From positions 3,655 through 30,592 of the forward strand of contig LSSL01001152.1 of NCBI GenBank assembly GCA_001953115.1: a stretch of 26,938 nucleotides of DNA, given 5' to 3'. Below the pieces are notes generated by a model, which saw nothing but the letters and a program-made list of their open reading frames with translations, was not told the origin of the DNA and searched no databases. Below are positions 1 to 7,174 of this stretch, piece after piece. The DNA is from Smittium mucronatum. Taxonomy: Eukaryota; Kickxellomycota; Harpellomycetes; Harpellales; Legeriomycetaceae. Both the position numbers and the translations under genes were made by a program. The first letter of the stretch is position 1; each line of letters opens with the position of its first letter.

Positions 1-1195
1 CAGGTCCATTTTTTCATCGCTTTAAAATATTAAATCAATTTCTATTGATTAATTCATATTTGGAAAATTTAATTTTTTTGGTAATAATTTTTTTTCTTTT
101 TGGAAGGAATTTAGATTAAGTAAAAATTCCAATCAGCGTGGTTATTTATTTGGGCAAATATATCGAGTTTTTTTTGTTGTCAATGCACTAGTTTTTTCTG
201 CCTCGTAATCCTGTGTATAATATATGATCTGTCATTCACCCAATTGTAATTTTATTACATATAGAGCCTCAATAAGAAGATAATCCGGATTCTTGATGGC
301 CGACCCAAGCCCAGATACGAATCATAAAACACTTTTATAGTCCAAATGATAATATCCGAGAACAATAATTTTTTTAAATCTGGATTTTGTTTTTTTTATG
401 TGACCAAAAAGTTCACCATTTGACGATATTCACCATATGCCCGTTCTTTGTATGTGTACATTGGTGATTAGCATATTTAGCCTTTTTCTATCCAATTATT
501 TTCCATGAATTATAGCATAAATCCATGTTTAAAAATATTTAAATTCACTTATAATTAGATATATTTGCTCCTAATTACCAACATTAGTCAAGTAACATCT
601 TTGATAATTTCAGCTTTAGCCTTAATACATGTGATCCAGTCAGTCTGTATCTGTATCTTTTTTATTTTTAAATGTTTTCTGTAATGTTAAAATATCTAGC
701 TGAGTTGAGATAATACCCAAGCTTTTCTCCTGAATTTTAAATCCCACTGGCAATAATATTCATTATTATAAGCTTTTTATTAATTCCATAATTTTTTGCC
801 ATTGAATTCGAATCCTTATTATATTGTTCTTGTTATTAATTAATTCATCATTTACCAAATTTTTTTTTTTAGAATTTTCACCAATGAAATTATCGGTTCA
901 ATTTTTTTTCAAAATTTATGTCTAATTTTGGAATGGGGAGATTTTTCGAATTTTTTAATATCTTCAGATCGTAATTTAATTTTTTTTGTAATTTTACGAA
1001 CAAATCTCGTGACTCCATTTTCCTTCGCGTTTTTTAATATTTTTAACTACAAATTCATACCCCCTCAAGGAAAAATAGTAAATTTTACGGTTCTTTACTT
1101 TTTGCTTTTTGAGCTCTTGTATGTTATATGAGTAGTCTCTATTCTTTTTATCTTTTTTTGTCCGATTGTAAGGCCATTAATTTTAAACAATCCCA
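1..1195. other. Intergenic sequence with weak minus-strand coding-like stretch
   Basis: No intact gene is visible. On the minus strand, 852-1046 is open for 65 codons with one internal TGA and is rich in Lys and Ile; further open runs in shifted frames continue to about 584. The composition resembles eroded coding sequence, but runs of this size are near chance level in A-rich DNA. Plus-strand open frames here are T-rich and lack an ATG start. Confidence 0.3.
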
Positions 1196-1582
1196 TTAAA
1201 TTTTTGGCGTGATTTGATTTTGATCTACCCGTATAATTGTGTATGTGCTATCATAATGATTTTCCAAATCAAGGTAGGATGAATACGAAATTTCGGTGAC
1301 TATATTCTTTTTCCAATCAGAATTTGCTTCATTATTTGTCAATGGGTTCGAGTTTCCATCAAATGCAGCCAATTTAGAAGGGTAGTTGATCATCATTCCG
1401 TAATCAAAGTACGTCTATGTTATCTTGGCGTTATTTTTAATAGTGATAGGCATTTTTTCTTTATATATTTCTTGAATTTGAGATATAAAATCTTTAAGAT
1501 GTTTTAAGTTAGTACCTTCAAGCTTGTTTTTCTTATTTTCAATGATACAATATACGATTTTTTTGAATTTTGAATTTTTTTT
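1196..1582 (-). pseudogene. Eroded reading frame, unknown protein
   Basis: The frame is open for about 128 codons from just after a TGA, with a single internal TAG at 1415-1417, and ends at a TAA at 1196. The last part reads from MMINYPSKLAAFDG to QNQITPKI and has mixed, non-repetitive composition (Asp, Glu, Trp, Pro, Ser), unlike chance frames in this window. Further upstream on the same strand, about 1582-1670, another coding-like stretch (DKNKKISDIFDSDIMAINEK) sits in a different frame, suggesting a frameshift. I do not recognise the family. An intron-containing gene is possible, but no convincing GT-AG pair removes the stop, so a relic is preferred. Confidence 0.4.
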
Positions 1583-2153
1583 TCATTGATAGCCATTATA
1601 TCACTATCAAAAATATCTGAAATCTTTTTGTTTTTATCCCTCTTTTTGTTGCCTAGGTTAATTAAGGCGTCATGTCGAAATCATTACACTGAAAATTAAA
1701 CTCAAAATTAGATTTTTCGGGGTCTTAGGATTTATGGGGATAGCGTTTTTACCGTTCGTCTCTGTAATACTCCCGATTAAAAGAGACTTCATATGTTGGA
1801 TTATTTATTGATGTGAAATCATGTTAAAAGAATTTCAATTCTAAATTGGATAATTCACCCCCCAACCCCTTCTTCTGAGATAGGGTACTCAAATTTACAA
1901 TATTACATCTTTTTACAGTAACTAAAGGTTTATTTTGCAACCTTTATATAAGATCCTTATTTTTCCCTGGTCGTGGTCAAGAGATTTTGTGATTTTTTGG
2001 TAATTTTTTAATTTATTTTGAAAAGCGCATTCATTCCATCCGGAAGAACCACATTAATATCTTTCTTGCACAATGCACTAATTTATTAAATAGTGGCTAG
2101 AGAAGCAATTTGCTATTTTATTAGCTTTAATTTAAATAAAACATTAACACTTT

Positions 2154-2726
2154 TTAAGTTACATATGGTTTTGAATAAAATATCCTGTTCGATTTGGTCA
2201 GTTTGGTGTAAATACAATATTTTCTCATCATATACCAAATTTTAGAAATCAAATCTATAGCAACTTCTATATAATCAAAGACAAAATATGATTTTAGGGC
2301 TCTAAGGTCGTCTTCGATAGAGTTTCAGATCCCCTTCAATCAACCCACTACGATTTCAAGACCAATCTTATGACTGTTTTGAAATCGTCTCCACCAACAC
2401 CCGACCTTAAGGTCTGAGCCAAGAGTGCAGAACATCTTCAGAACATGTTGTTCTCCTCCGAAAGCTATGTGTTTTAACAACACTTCAGAACATTCACACG
2501 TTTCGATCAGTTTTTTATTATCTGGATAGCTTTTTTTGGATTTTATAATTTTTTATTTAAAATTTCGAGGTTTTACGGTGAGTCCAGCTACGTAGCGGTC
2601 ATGATATAAAGGAAATTATACCACCACTCTGTTTTGTCCACAAGAAGTGGGTTTCTTTGGGGGTTTTCCCTTGCCAAACTTGGTCTATTCTGGCCTAAAT
2701 CGCTTAAAGCGGCTCAGTTTATCCAT
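2154..2726 (-). pseudogene. Eroded reading frame with GC-rich core, unknown protein
   Basis: A single minus-strand frame starting at an ATG (MDKLSRFKRFRPE) runs 190 codons with only five internal stops, including uninterrupted runs of 70 codons (2343-2552) and 56 codons (2157-2324). The stretch 2341-2460 is about 46% GC, far above the window average, and contains short direct repeats of CTTCAGAACAT. Recognisable residues are mixed (LGSDLKVGCWWRRFQNSHKI), but no family is identified. The opposite strand also has an open run, so the coding strand is not certain. It may belong to the same dead gene or element as the fragment at 1196-1582. Confidence 0.33.
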
Positions 2727-3433
2727 AAAATAAAGCTAAGGAAAATAAAAAATAGGAATTTTTTTGGTTTCTTACTGCTATTATTATTTGATTATTTCGA
2801 TTCAAAGATCAAAAATAGGAATCTATTACTCAATCTTTTTTTTAAAATATTTTGGCTCTTTTTTTTTATAAGAGAGTTGAGAGATCAATAAACACTAAGA
2901 TAGCCTGAAACAACATCAGATCTCTATTATTAGCTGGAAAGCTTTTAACAGTTGGTCTAGTGTCGATAATATGAAAAATGGGAATAAAAATAAGCTTTTT
3001 TGATAATGGAGTTCTGCAATTTTATTGGCCAATTCAATTAAAAAATATAAGGACAGATGAGAGGGAGAAACTTTCACGAGAATGATTATATAAATTTATT
3101 TAGAGTCTTATAATATTTAAAAAGATCAAAATATAGAAAAAAATCAGTAAAATTGTAAAAAAGATAAGCAAGGCGAATTCGTTTTCATGTATATTTACAA
3201 TCTATAGATAGTAAAACAACATATAAATATATAGTGAATAAAAAAAAATTCGACTGAGAGAATGTGTGAATATATGTCCATAATATAATGATTAAAATTT
3301 CACTGAAATTATTAATTATTTAAATAATAGTGTATATAAATTTATTTTATTTAAGCAAAAAAAAAAAAGAGTATAGCATCATGATTTTTTTCTTTTAGTA
3401 TCAAAAAATAAACTTTAATTAAATGAAGCATCA
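2727..3433. other. AT-rich intergenic sequence downstream of the precursor gene
   Basis: This stretch holds the 3' untranslated region of the precursor gene and AT-rich spacer, including a 12-base A run at 3357-3368. Apart from the candidate polyadenylation signals, nothing is recognised. Confidence 0.5.
3341..3351 (-). terminator. Candidate polyadenylation signal of the precursor gene
   Basis: The minus strand carries two overlapping AATAAA hexamers (AATAAAATAAA), 83-93 nt after the TAA stop at 3434-3436. They lie just beyond a 12-base T run on that strand (3357-3368). Position and sequence suit a eukaryotic 3' end, although in DNA this AT-rich the hexamer is common. Confidence 0.4.
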
Positions 3434-5266
3434 TTAAACGGCAGAATCACCGCTGGAACTTGGAAGAATGCTCTCCAGACCTCTAATGAAGAAGTATAAA
3501 AACAATTCATCTTTTTGTAAATTGCTGTCCTCTGTTAGGGAAAATCCACTATTAACTAGAGCATGGTCTTGAGCTTCAAGTTCCAATCCTTTTTTCAAAA
3601 CCTTAGATATGAAATCTCCAGCTGCAAAAATTTTAGTGCTGTCAGTTGATCCTATAGAGCTAACTATGTCCTCTATATTAAACGAACTTTCATCGTCTCG
3701 TTTATTCAATGCATTCAAAAGTTTTGGGCCAGTGGGTCCTGTAGACTGTGAATGTTTAATCAAATCCCCCAAAAAGCTGGGTGAACTGAAATAAGTGTAT
3801 CCGTTATCAACACTTTCCGAGTCCTGTCTCTTCATAAAATATCCAAGAAGGTATGGAATAGTATAGTATTTGTTGCTGTTTGGAATTCTTCCTCTTTTTT
3901 GAATTTCAGCATTGGATTTAGATTCCAATTCATGGAGTTTAAGGAAATAGCCAAGAAGATATGGGATGGTGTAATATTTGTTGCTGTTGGGAATTCGTCC
4001 TCTTTTTTGAATCTCAATATCGGAGTTGTTTTCCAGCTCATCCCGCTTAAGGAAATACCCAAGAAGGTAGGGGATAGTATAGTATTTATTACTATTTGGG
4101 ATTCTCCCTCTTTTTTCAATGCCAGCATTGGAGCTGTTTTCTAGTTCATCGCGTTTAAGGAAGTAACCCAGAAGATATGGGATAGTATAGTATTTGTTGC
4201 TATTAGGAATCCTCCCTCTTTTTTCAATGTCAAAGTTGGAGTTTTTTTCTAGTTCATCACGCTTAAGGAAATACCCAAGAAGATAAGGAATAGTGTAGTA
4301 TTTATTGCTGTTTGGTATTCTCCCCCTTTTTTGGATTTCCCCGCTTGTTTCCGAGTCCTGGCGCTTGAGGAAATACCCAAGAAGATATGGGATAGTGTAG
4401 TATTTATTGCTGTTTGGAATTCTCCCTCTTTTTTGAACGTCATTAAATTGTGAAAGATCTATTTCGTTTCTTTTGAGAAAATAACCAAGGAGATATGGTA
4501 TAGTGTAGTACTTATTACTATTTGGGATTCGCCCTCTTTTACTCATAGCTCTCATGGTGTCAAGAGTCGCCTCTTCTCTTTTAAGAAAATACCCAAGAAG
4601 ATATGGGATTGTATAATACTTGTTGCTGTTAGGGATACGGCCACGCTTTTGAATCTCTTTCATTTCAGCCAAATTATTTTCACTTTCACTGAGGTATTTA
4701 TTAATGTTATATGGTAAATTTCCTCCATCCTCACCTCTAGGGAATGCGCGCTTGTGAATATCCTTGATTTCATTGATTCTTTCTTCCTGTCTCTTTAAAA
4801 AGTATCCGAGCAAATATGGAATGGTATAGTACTTGTTGCTGTTAGGAATTCTACCACGCTTATTCATATTTTGAAGCTCCAACACTCTGGATTCCTGAGA
4901 CTGTATCAAACTTTCCAACAACTGGCTTGATTTGGCATATGCTGAGCTGTCAATGTCATTTGAAGCTCCCTGAAGAGCTTCTCCAGAAACTTCTGTCGCA
5001 TTTGCTGAATCAGGGTCTGAAATGGAGATTAGATTATCCAAAGTTGTGTTTTGTGGATATCCGACAAAGTTTGCCATGTATTGTGCCATAAGAAGACTGT
5101 TTATGTAGTTAAAATCGTACAATAACCCACTGTCTACATCACTTGGCAATGAAGTTCCATTAGCCGAAATCATTTCTTGGGAAGAAGGTGTTGGCTGCTC
5201 AAGAGATGAAGGAAATGCCTTTGCAGAAATAACATTTACAGCTAAAAATAAATATGAAACCTTCAT
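3434..5266 (-). CDS. Secreted Kex2-processed repeat peptide precursor (610 aa)
   Basis: This intronless gene encodes a secretory precursor that should release many copies of one short peptide. The frame is open upstream to a TTG at 5275, but the first ATG, at 5266 (MKVSYLF), has A at -3 and begins a typical signal peptide with an AKA/F cleavage site near residue 17, so I start there. Residues 18-135 are a pro-region with N-glycosylation sequons at N36, N73 and N89. From residue 138 come nine copies of a 20-mer (GRIPNSNKYYTIPYLLGYFL), each preceded by Lys-Arg and all but the eighth followed by it. Acidic spacers of 10-12 residues separate most copies. There are 19 KR sites in all. An 87-residue tail follows the last KR (522-523). 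Known of the family: the late-Golgi protease Kex2 cuts after KR and Kex1 trims the basic ends. Inferred role: extracellular signal (pheromone-like), wall/surface or membrane-active peptide. No known family is recognised by sequence. Confidence 0.93.
   Translation of the reverse strand: MKVSYLFLAVNVISAKAFPSSLEQPTPSSQEMISANGTSLPSDVDSGLLYDFNYINSLLMAQYMANFVGYPQNTTLDNLISISDPDSANATEVSGEALQGASNDIDSSAYAKSSQLLESLIQSQESRVLELQNMNKRGRIPNSNKYYTIPYLLGYFLKRQEERINEIKDIHKRAFPRGEDGGNLPYNINKYLSESENNLAEMKEIQKRGRIPNSNKYYTIPYLLGYFLKREEATLDTMRAMSKRGRIPNSNKYYTIPYLLGYFLKRNEIDLSQFNDVQKRGRIPNSNKYYTIPYLLGYFLKRQDSETSGEIQKRGRIPNSNKYYTIPYLLGYFLKRDELEKNSNFDIEKRGRIPNSNKYYTIPYLLGYFLKRDELENSSNAGIEKRGRIPNSNKYYTIPYLLGYFLKRDELENNSDIEIQKRGRIPNSNKYYTIPYLLGYFLKLHELESKSNAEIQKRGRIPNSNKYYTIPYLLGYFMKRQDSESVDNGYTYFSSPSFLGDLIKHSQSTGPTGPKLLNALNKRDDESSFNIEDIVSSIGSTDSTKIFAAGDFISKVLKKGLELEAQDHALVNSGFSLTEDSNLQKDELFLYFFIRGLESILPSSSGDSAV
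3752..3793 (-). repeat. Degenerate terminal unit of the peptide array
   Basis: Residues 492-505 read YFSSPSFLGDLIKH. They align gap-free with YYTIPYLLGYFLKR of the canonical peptide: Tyr, Pro, Leu, Gly and Lys are identical and most other positions conservative, but the final Arg of the dibasic site is His. This looks like a tenth unit that has lost its processing site and diverged. The next KR is at residues 522-523. Confidence 0.5.
3833..4855 (-). repeat. Array of nine 20-residue mature-peptide units in the precursor
   Basis: In coding order the units lie at 4796-4855, 4583-4642, 4475-4534, 4367-4426, 4265-4324, 4157-4216, 4049-4108, 3941-4000 and 3833-3892. The period is 108 nt except 213 nt between copies 1 and 2 (a diverged unit lies between) and 102 nt between copies 4 and 5. 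The encoded 20-mer is invariant apart from Leu20 to Met in copy 9. The spacers after copies 5-8 share a (D/H)ELE start, so those units duplicated most recently. The peptide has a basic polar N-terminal half and a hydrophobic C-terminal half, with four Tyr and two Pro. Confidence 0.95.
4643..4747 (-). repeat. Diverged internal unit of the peptide array
   Basis: Residues 174-208 lie between two KR sites and have unit length (35 residues against 36), but lack the internal KR. The segment begins AFPRGEDGGNLPYNINKYL. Its NLPYNINKYL aligns without gaps to TIPYLLGYFL of the canonical unit, sharing Pro, Tyr and the last Leu plus several hydrophobic positions. It ends with a normal spacer (AEMKEIQKR). 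It would be released as one longer, different peptide. It may be a decayed unit or a second product. Confidence 0.55.
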
Positions 5267-5394
5267 TTTTTTCAATAGATAATGAGTATGTTAATTCAGT
5301 GAAATATATATTTTAGATTTGAGTTCAAACTATTAGATCTTTTGAGCTTTGTTTTGTTGTTTGTTGAGTTTATTAGATGGGACTTTTGCTCGTG

Positions 5395-5401
5395 TTTTAT
5401 A
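5395..5401 (-). promoter_or_regulatory. TATA box of the peptide-precursor gene
   Basis: The minus strand reads TATAAAA here, about 130 nt upstream of the ATG at 5266. Roughly 25-45 nt downstream comes a run made almost only of A and C (5351-5371), a composition common around start sites and leaders of strongly expressed fungal genes. The start site is therefore inferred to lie near 5365. No further operator is recognised with confidence. Confidence 0.55.
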
Positions 5402-5608
5402 CCTTTTTTTTCTGTAGCTGTATGCTCTTAACAGCACCCTTTCAGCTTTATACCCAAGTTTGAAATACAGATGATTTAGTCAGATAGAAGTTATCTGTAT
5501 TATACAAAGACATAGGCTATCAAACATTTATTCTCAAATGAGAACGTTTTTTCAAAGAGTGATGAAGCTATTCTAGTAAAGCCCGATAAAAATATTTAAA
5601 AAATTTAA

Positions 5609-5869
5609 TCGAATCAACTAGGGACTTCATCCTTTGTGATTTGGATAAAAGCGCAGTGCTTTTTATTTACAGACAACAAGCACCCAAAATGAACTTTTAG
5701 TCTCTTTACATTGGAAATGAATAACAAGAACATAGATCTATCAAAAACGGGAAATATTAATGCTCAATACATCATTCGGAAATTTCATCTAGAGTTTCCC
5801 GTTTTTGAACCTCTATGCGCAATAAAAAAGAGAGTTTATAAAAATCATTTGACTATTTTTCCTTATTAA
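5609..5869 (+). pseudogene. Coding-like fragment upstream of the precursor gene
   Basis: The plus-strand frame is open for 86 codons with one internal TGA (5690-5692) and ends at TAA 5867-5869. The ATG at 5717 would give a 50-residue product beginning MNNKNIDLSKTGNINAQYII and ending NHLTIFPY. Composition is varied rather than A/T-simple. It is divergent to the precursor gene and overlaps a 14-bp inverted repeat. The family is not recognised; it could be a broken gene, a short exon, or chance. Confidence 0.28.
5741..5808. repeat. 14-bp perfect inverted repeat upstream of the precursor gene
   Basis: TCAAAAACGGGAAA at 5741-5754 is the exact reverse complement of TTTCCCGTTTTTGA at 5795-5808, with 40 nt between. 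It includes the unusual CGGG core. It lies about 475-540 nt upstream of the precursor ATG, so it could be a paired binding site, a small hairpin, or the ends of a tiny mobile element. The sequence also fits inside a coding-like frame. Confidence 0.5.
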
Positions 5870-6069
5870 ATTCTAGATATTGATAAAGCATAGGTTAACT
5901 TGGAAAAAACAAATTTCTTTAGAATCCATTTTAGTCAAATGCTTTAAATCTGTTTATTTTTTATTATTCTGTTAATACTTTTAAAGTTTGTAATCAAGCG
6001 TGGCTTATGTGAATTGTGTCTAATAGGCTATTTTCTGAACAACACTAGTTTTTCAGCGATTATTTATTT

Positions 6070-6213
6070 ATGCCTTTTTTTGCTATGAAGGAGGAGACTT
6101 TGGCCCATGATTTGAAAATAGTGCACCAGCTATTCTTGAATAGGAAATTTTCAGAGCTAAAAAAAATAAACTCAAGAAAATGCACGAAGAACATTTTGTA
6201 CTACAACATTTAA
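6070..6213 (+). CDS. Small open reading frame, 47 aa, unknown
   Basis: An ATG-started frame (MPFFAMKEETLAHDLKIVHQ to KNILYYNI) of 47 codons ends at TAA 6211-6213. The predicted peptide looks helical, charged and non-repetitive. A TTTTTCAG sequence ends at 6056, just upstream and in an open frame, so it could instead be an internal exon. No family is recognised and there is no evidence of expression; it may be a fragment of the same dead gene as 5609-5869. Confidence 0.22.
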   Translation: MPFFAMKEETLAHDLKIVHQLFLNRKFSELKKINSRKCTKNILYYNI

Positions 6214-6460
6214 TATATACGTAGATTCCTGAACCCCATCAATTTATGGGTGCGGAGATGTGATGTTAATTAGGCACTTTTTTTCCTTATTAGTACAGTC
6301 TTATTTTGGAATTTGACACGTCATATGCTACTCTGTGCGTGACACAAAGTAAAATCTATAGAAGATGTTTCATTTTCTTTGTAAACTCTTTGTACAATAG
6401 AATGGAAAATTTCTTTGAATAGGTTTTCTTATTGACAATAATTGTGTGTGTTTTGATGAT

Positions 6461-6503
6461 CTGCTAGTGTTATTTTAGTTACAAAAAATAGAACCACTAG
6501 CAG
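6461..6503. repeat. 9-bp inverted repeat (hairpin)
   Basis: CTGCTAGTG (6461-6469) and CACTAGCAG (6495-6503) are exact reverse complements separated by 25 nt. It stands out from the AT-rich background because the arms are over half G+C. No function is inferred. Confidence 0.4.
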
Positions 6504-6928
6504 CATACCTATACACGAGTATAAGATCAATTCGCCTAAACCTAATCCGAAAATTTTAAATTTAACCGAAGATACTTAGTCGATTCGGAGTTTACATATC
6601 TGTTTGTAATTTAGAAAATCATAATTTAAAAAATTTGCCGCCAAAATACTTAAAGCTACTTTAACTTAATTTAATAGCGATTTTACTGAACAGGGAATCT
6701 ATTACAGTACTGATCGTGTTAAAAGGGACCTAAGCCAAACCTTTCCCAGCCTCTAATAATAATACTAATCTATACAGCCCTCTTATTTGAGTTTTGTAGT
6801 AAATACATTTTTTATGATTTCAAATCAAAGAGTGATTATCACCGACAATTAAAAGGGGGTTTTTTTAAATTGGTTGCGCTATTATTTCTAGAAAGCTTCT
6901 ATAATATAAATAATATTGTGAAGGGTTT

Positions 6929-7174
6929 TCAATAGTTGTTTTTTAAACCGTTTGATTTGTTCTTTCTGAACTCTGAAGATTTTAACCTTGACATTTTTTC
7001 ATAAGATGATTTTAAATCCGGGTCCATATCCAATTATAAGTTATCAAGCTTTCGGTTAATTTTAATTTTTTCTCTTACTGTCCACAATTGACTATCACGC
7101 ACAAAGCATATTTTCTACACCTTACTCTGTCCCAAGAATAATGAATGATTGTGAAGAGAACTAATACAAAATAA
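6929..7174 (-). pseudogene. Eroded reading frame, unknown protein
   Basis: One minus-strand frame covers 81 codons with two internal stops (TAG and TAA) and ends at TGA 6929-6931. Its central part reads KICFVRDSQLWTVREKIKIN and the last part LDMDPDLKSSYEKMSRLKSS, a charged, protein-like composition with clearly higher GC than the flanks. No family is recognised. It lies upstream of and on the same strand as the precursor gene but is too broken to be functional as read. Confidence 0.33.

Noticed and set aside
800..816. tRNA T-loop-like ATTCGAATCC
   Set aside because: No cloverleaf can be formed with the surrounding sequence.
928..1131. 67-codon plus-strand frame
   Set aside because: It starts at TTG, is Phe/Leu/Ile-rich, and comes from T-rich sequence in which stop codons are scarce.
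181..2080. CAATGCACTA at 181-190 and again at 2071-2080
   Set aside because: A 10-bp match over 2 kb without extension is not a meaningful repeat.
2634..2891. 85-codon plus-strand frame
   Set aside because: It starts at TTG and becomes low-complexity Phe/Leu/Lys; the opposite strand has the better coding-like signal over its first part.
3609..4443. Overlapping open frames of 61-98 codons on both strands within the precursor gene
   Set aside because: They are out-of-frame shadows produced by the repeated sequence of the real gene.
5267..5275. Start of the precursor at the TTG codon at 5275 (613 residues)
   Set aside because: The gene is eukaryotic, and the ATG three codons later has a good context and begins a normal signal peptide.
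6214..6800. Plus-strand frame with many protein-like segments
   Set aside because: About 13 stops in 190 codons is what composition predicts, so it is not evidence for coding.
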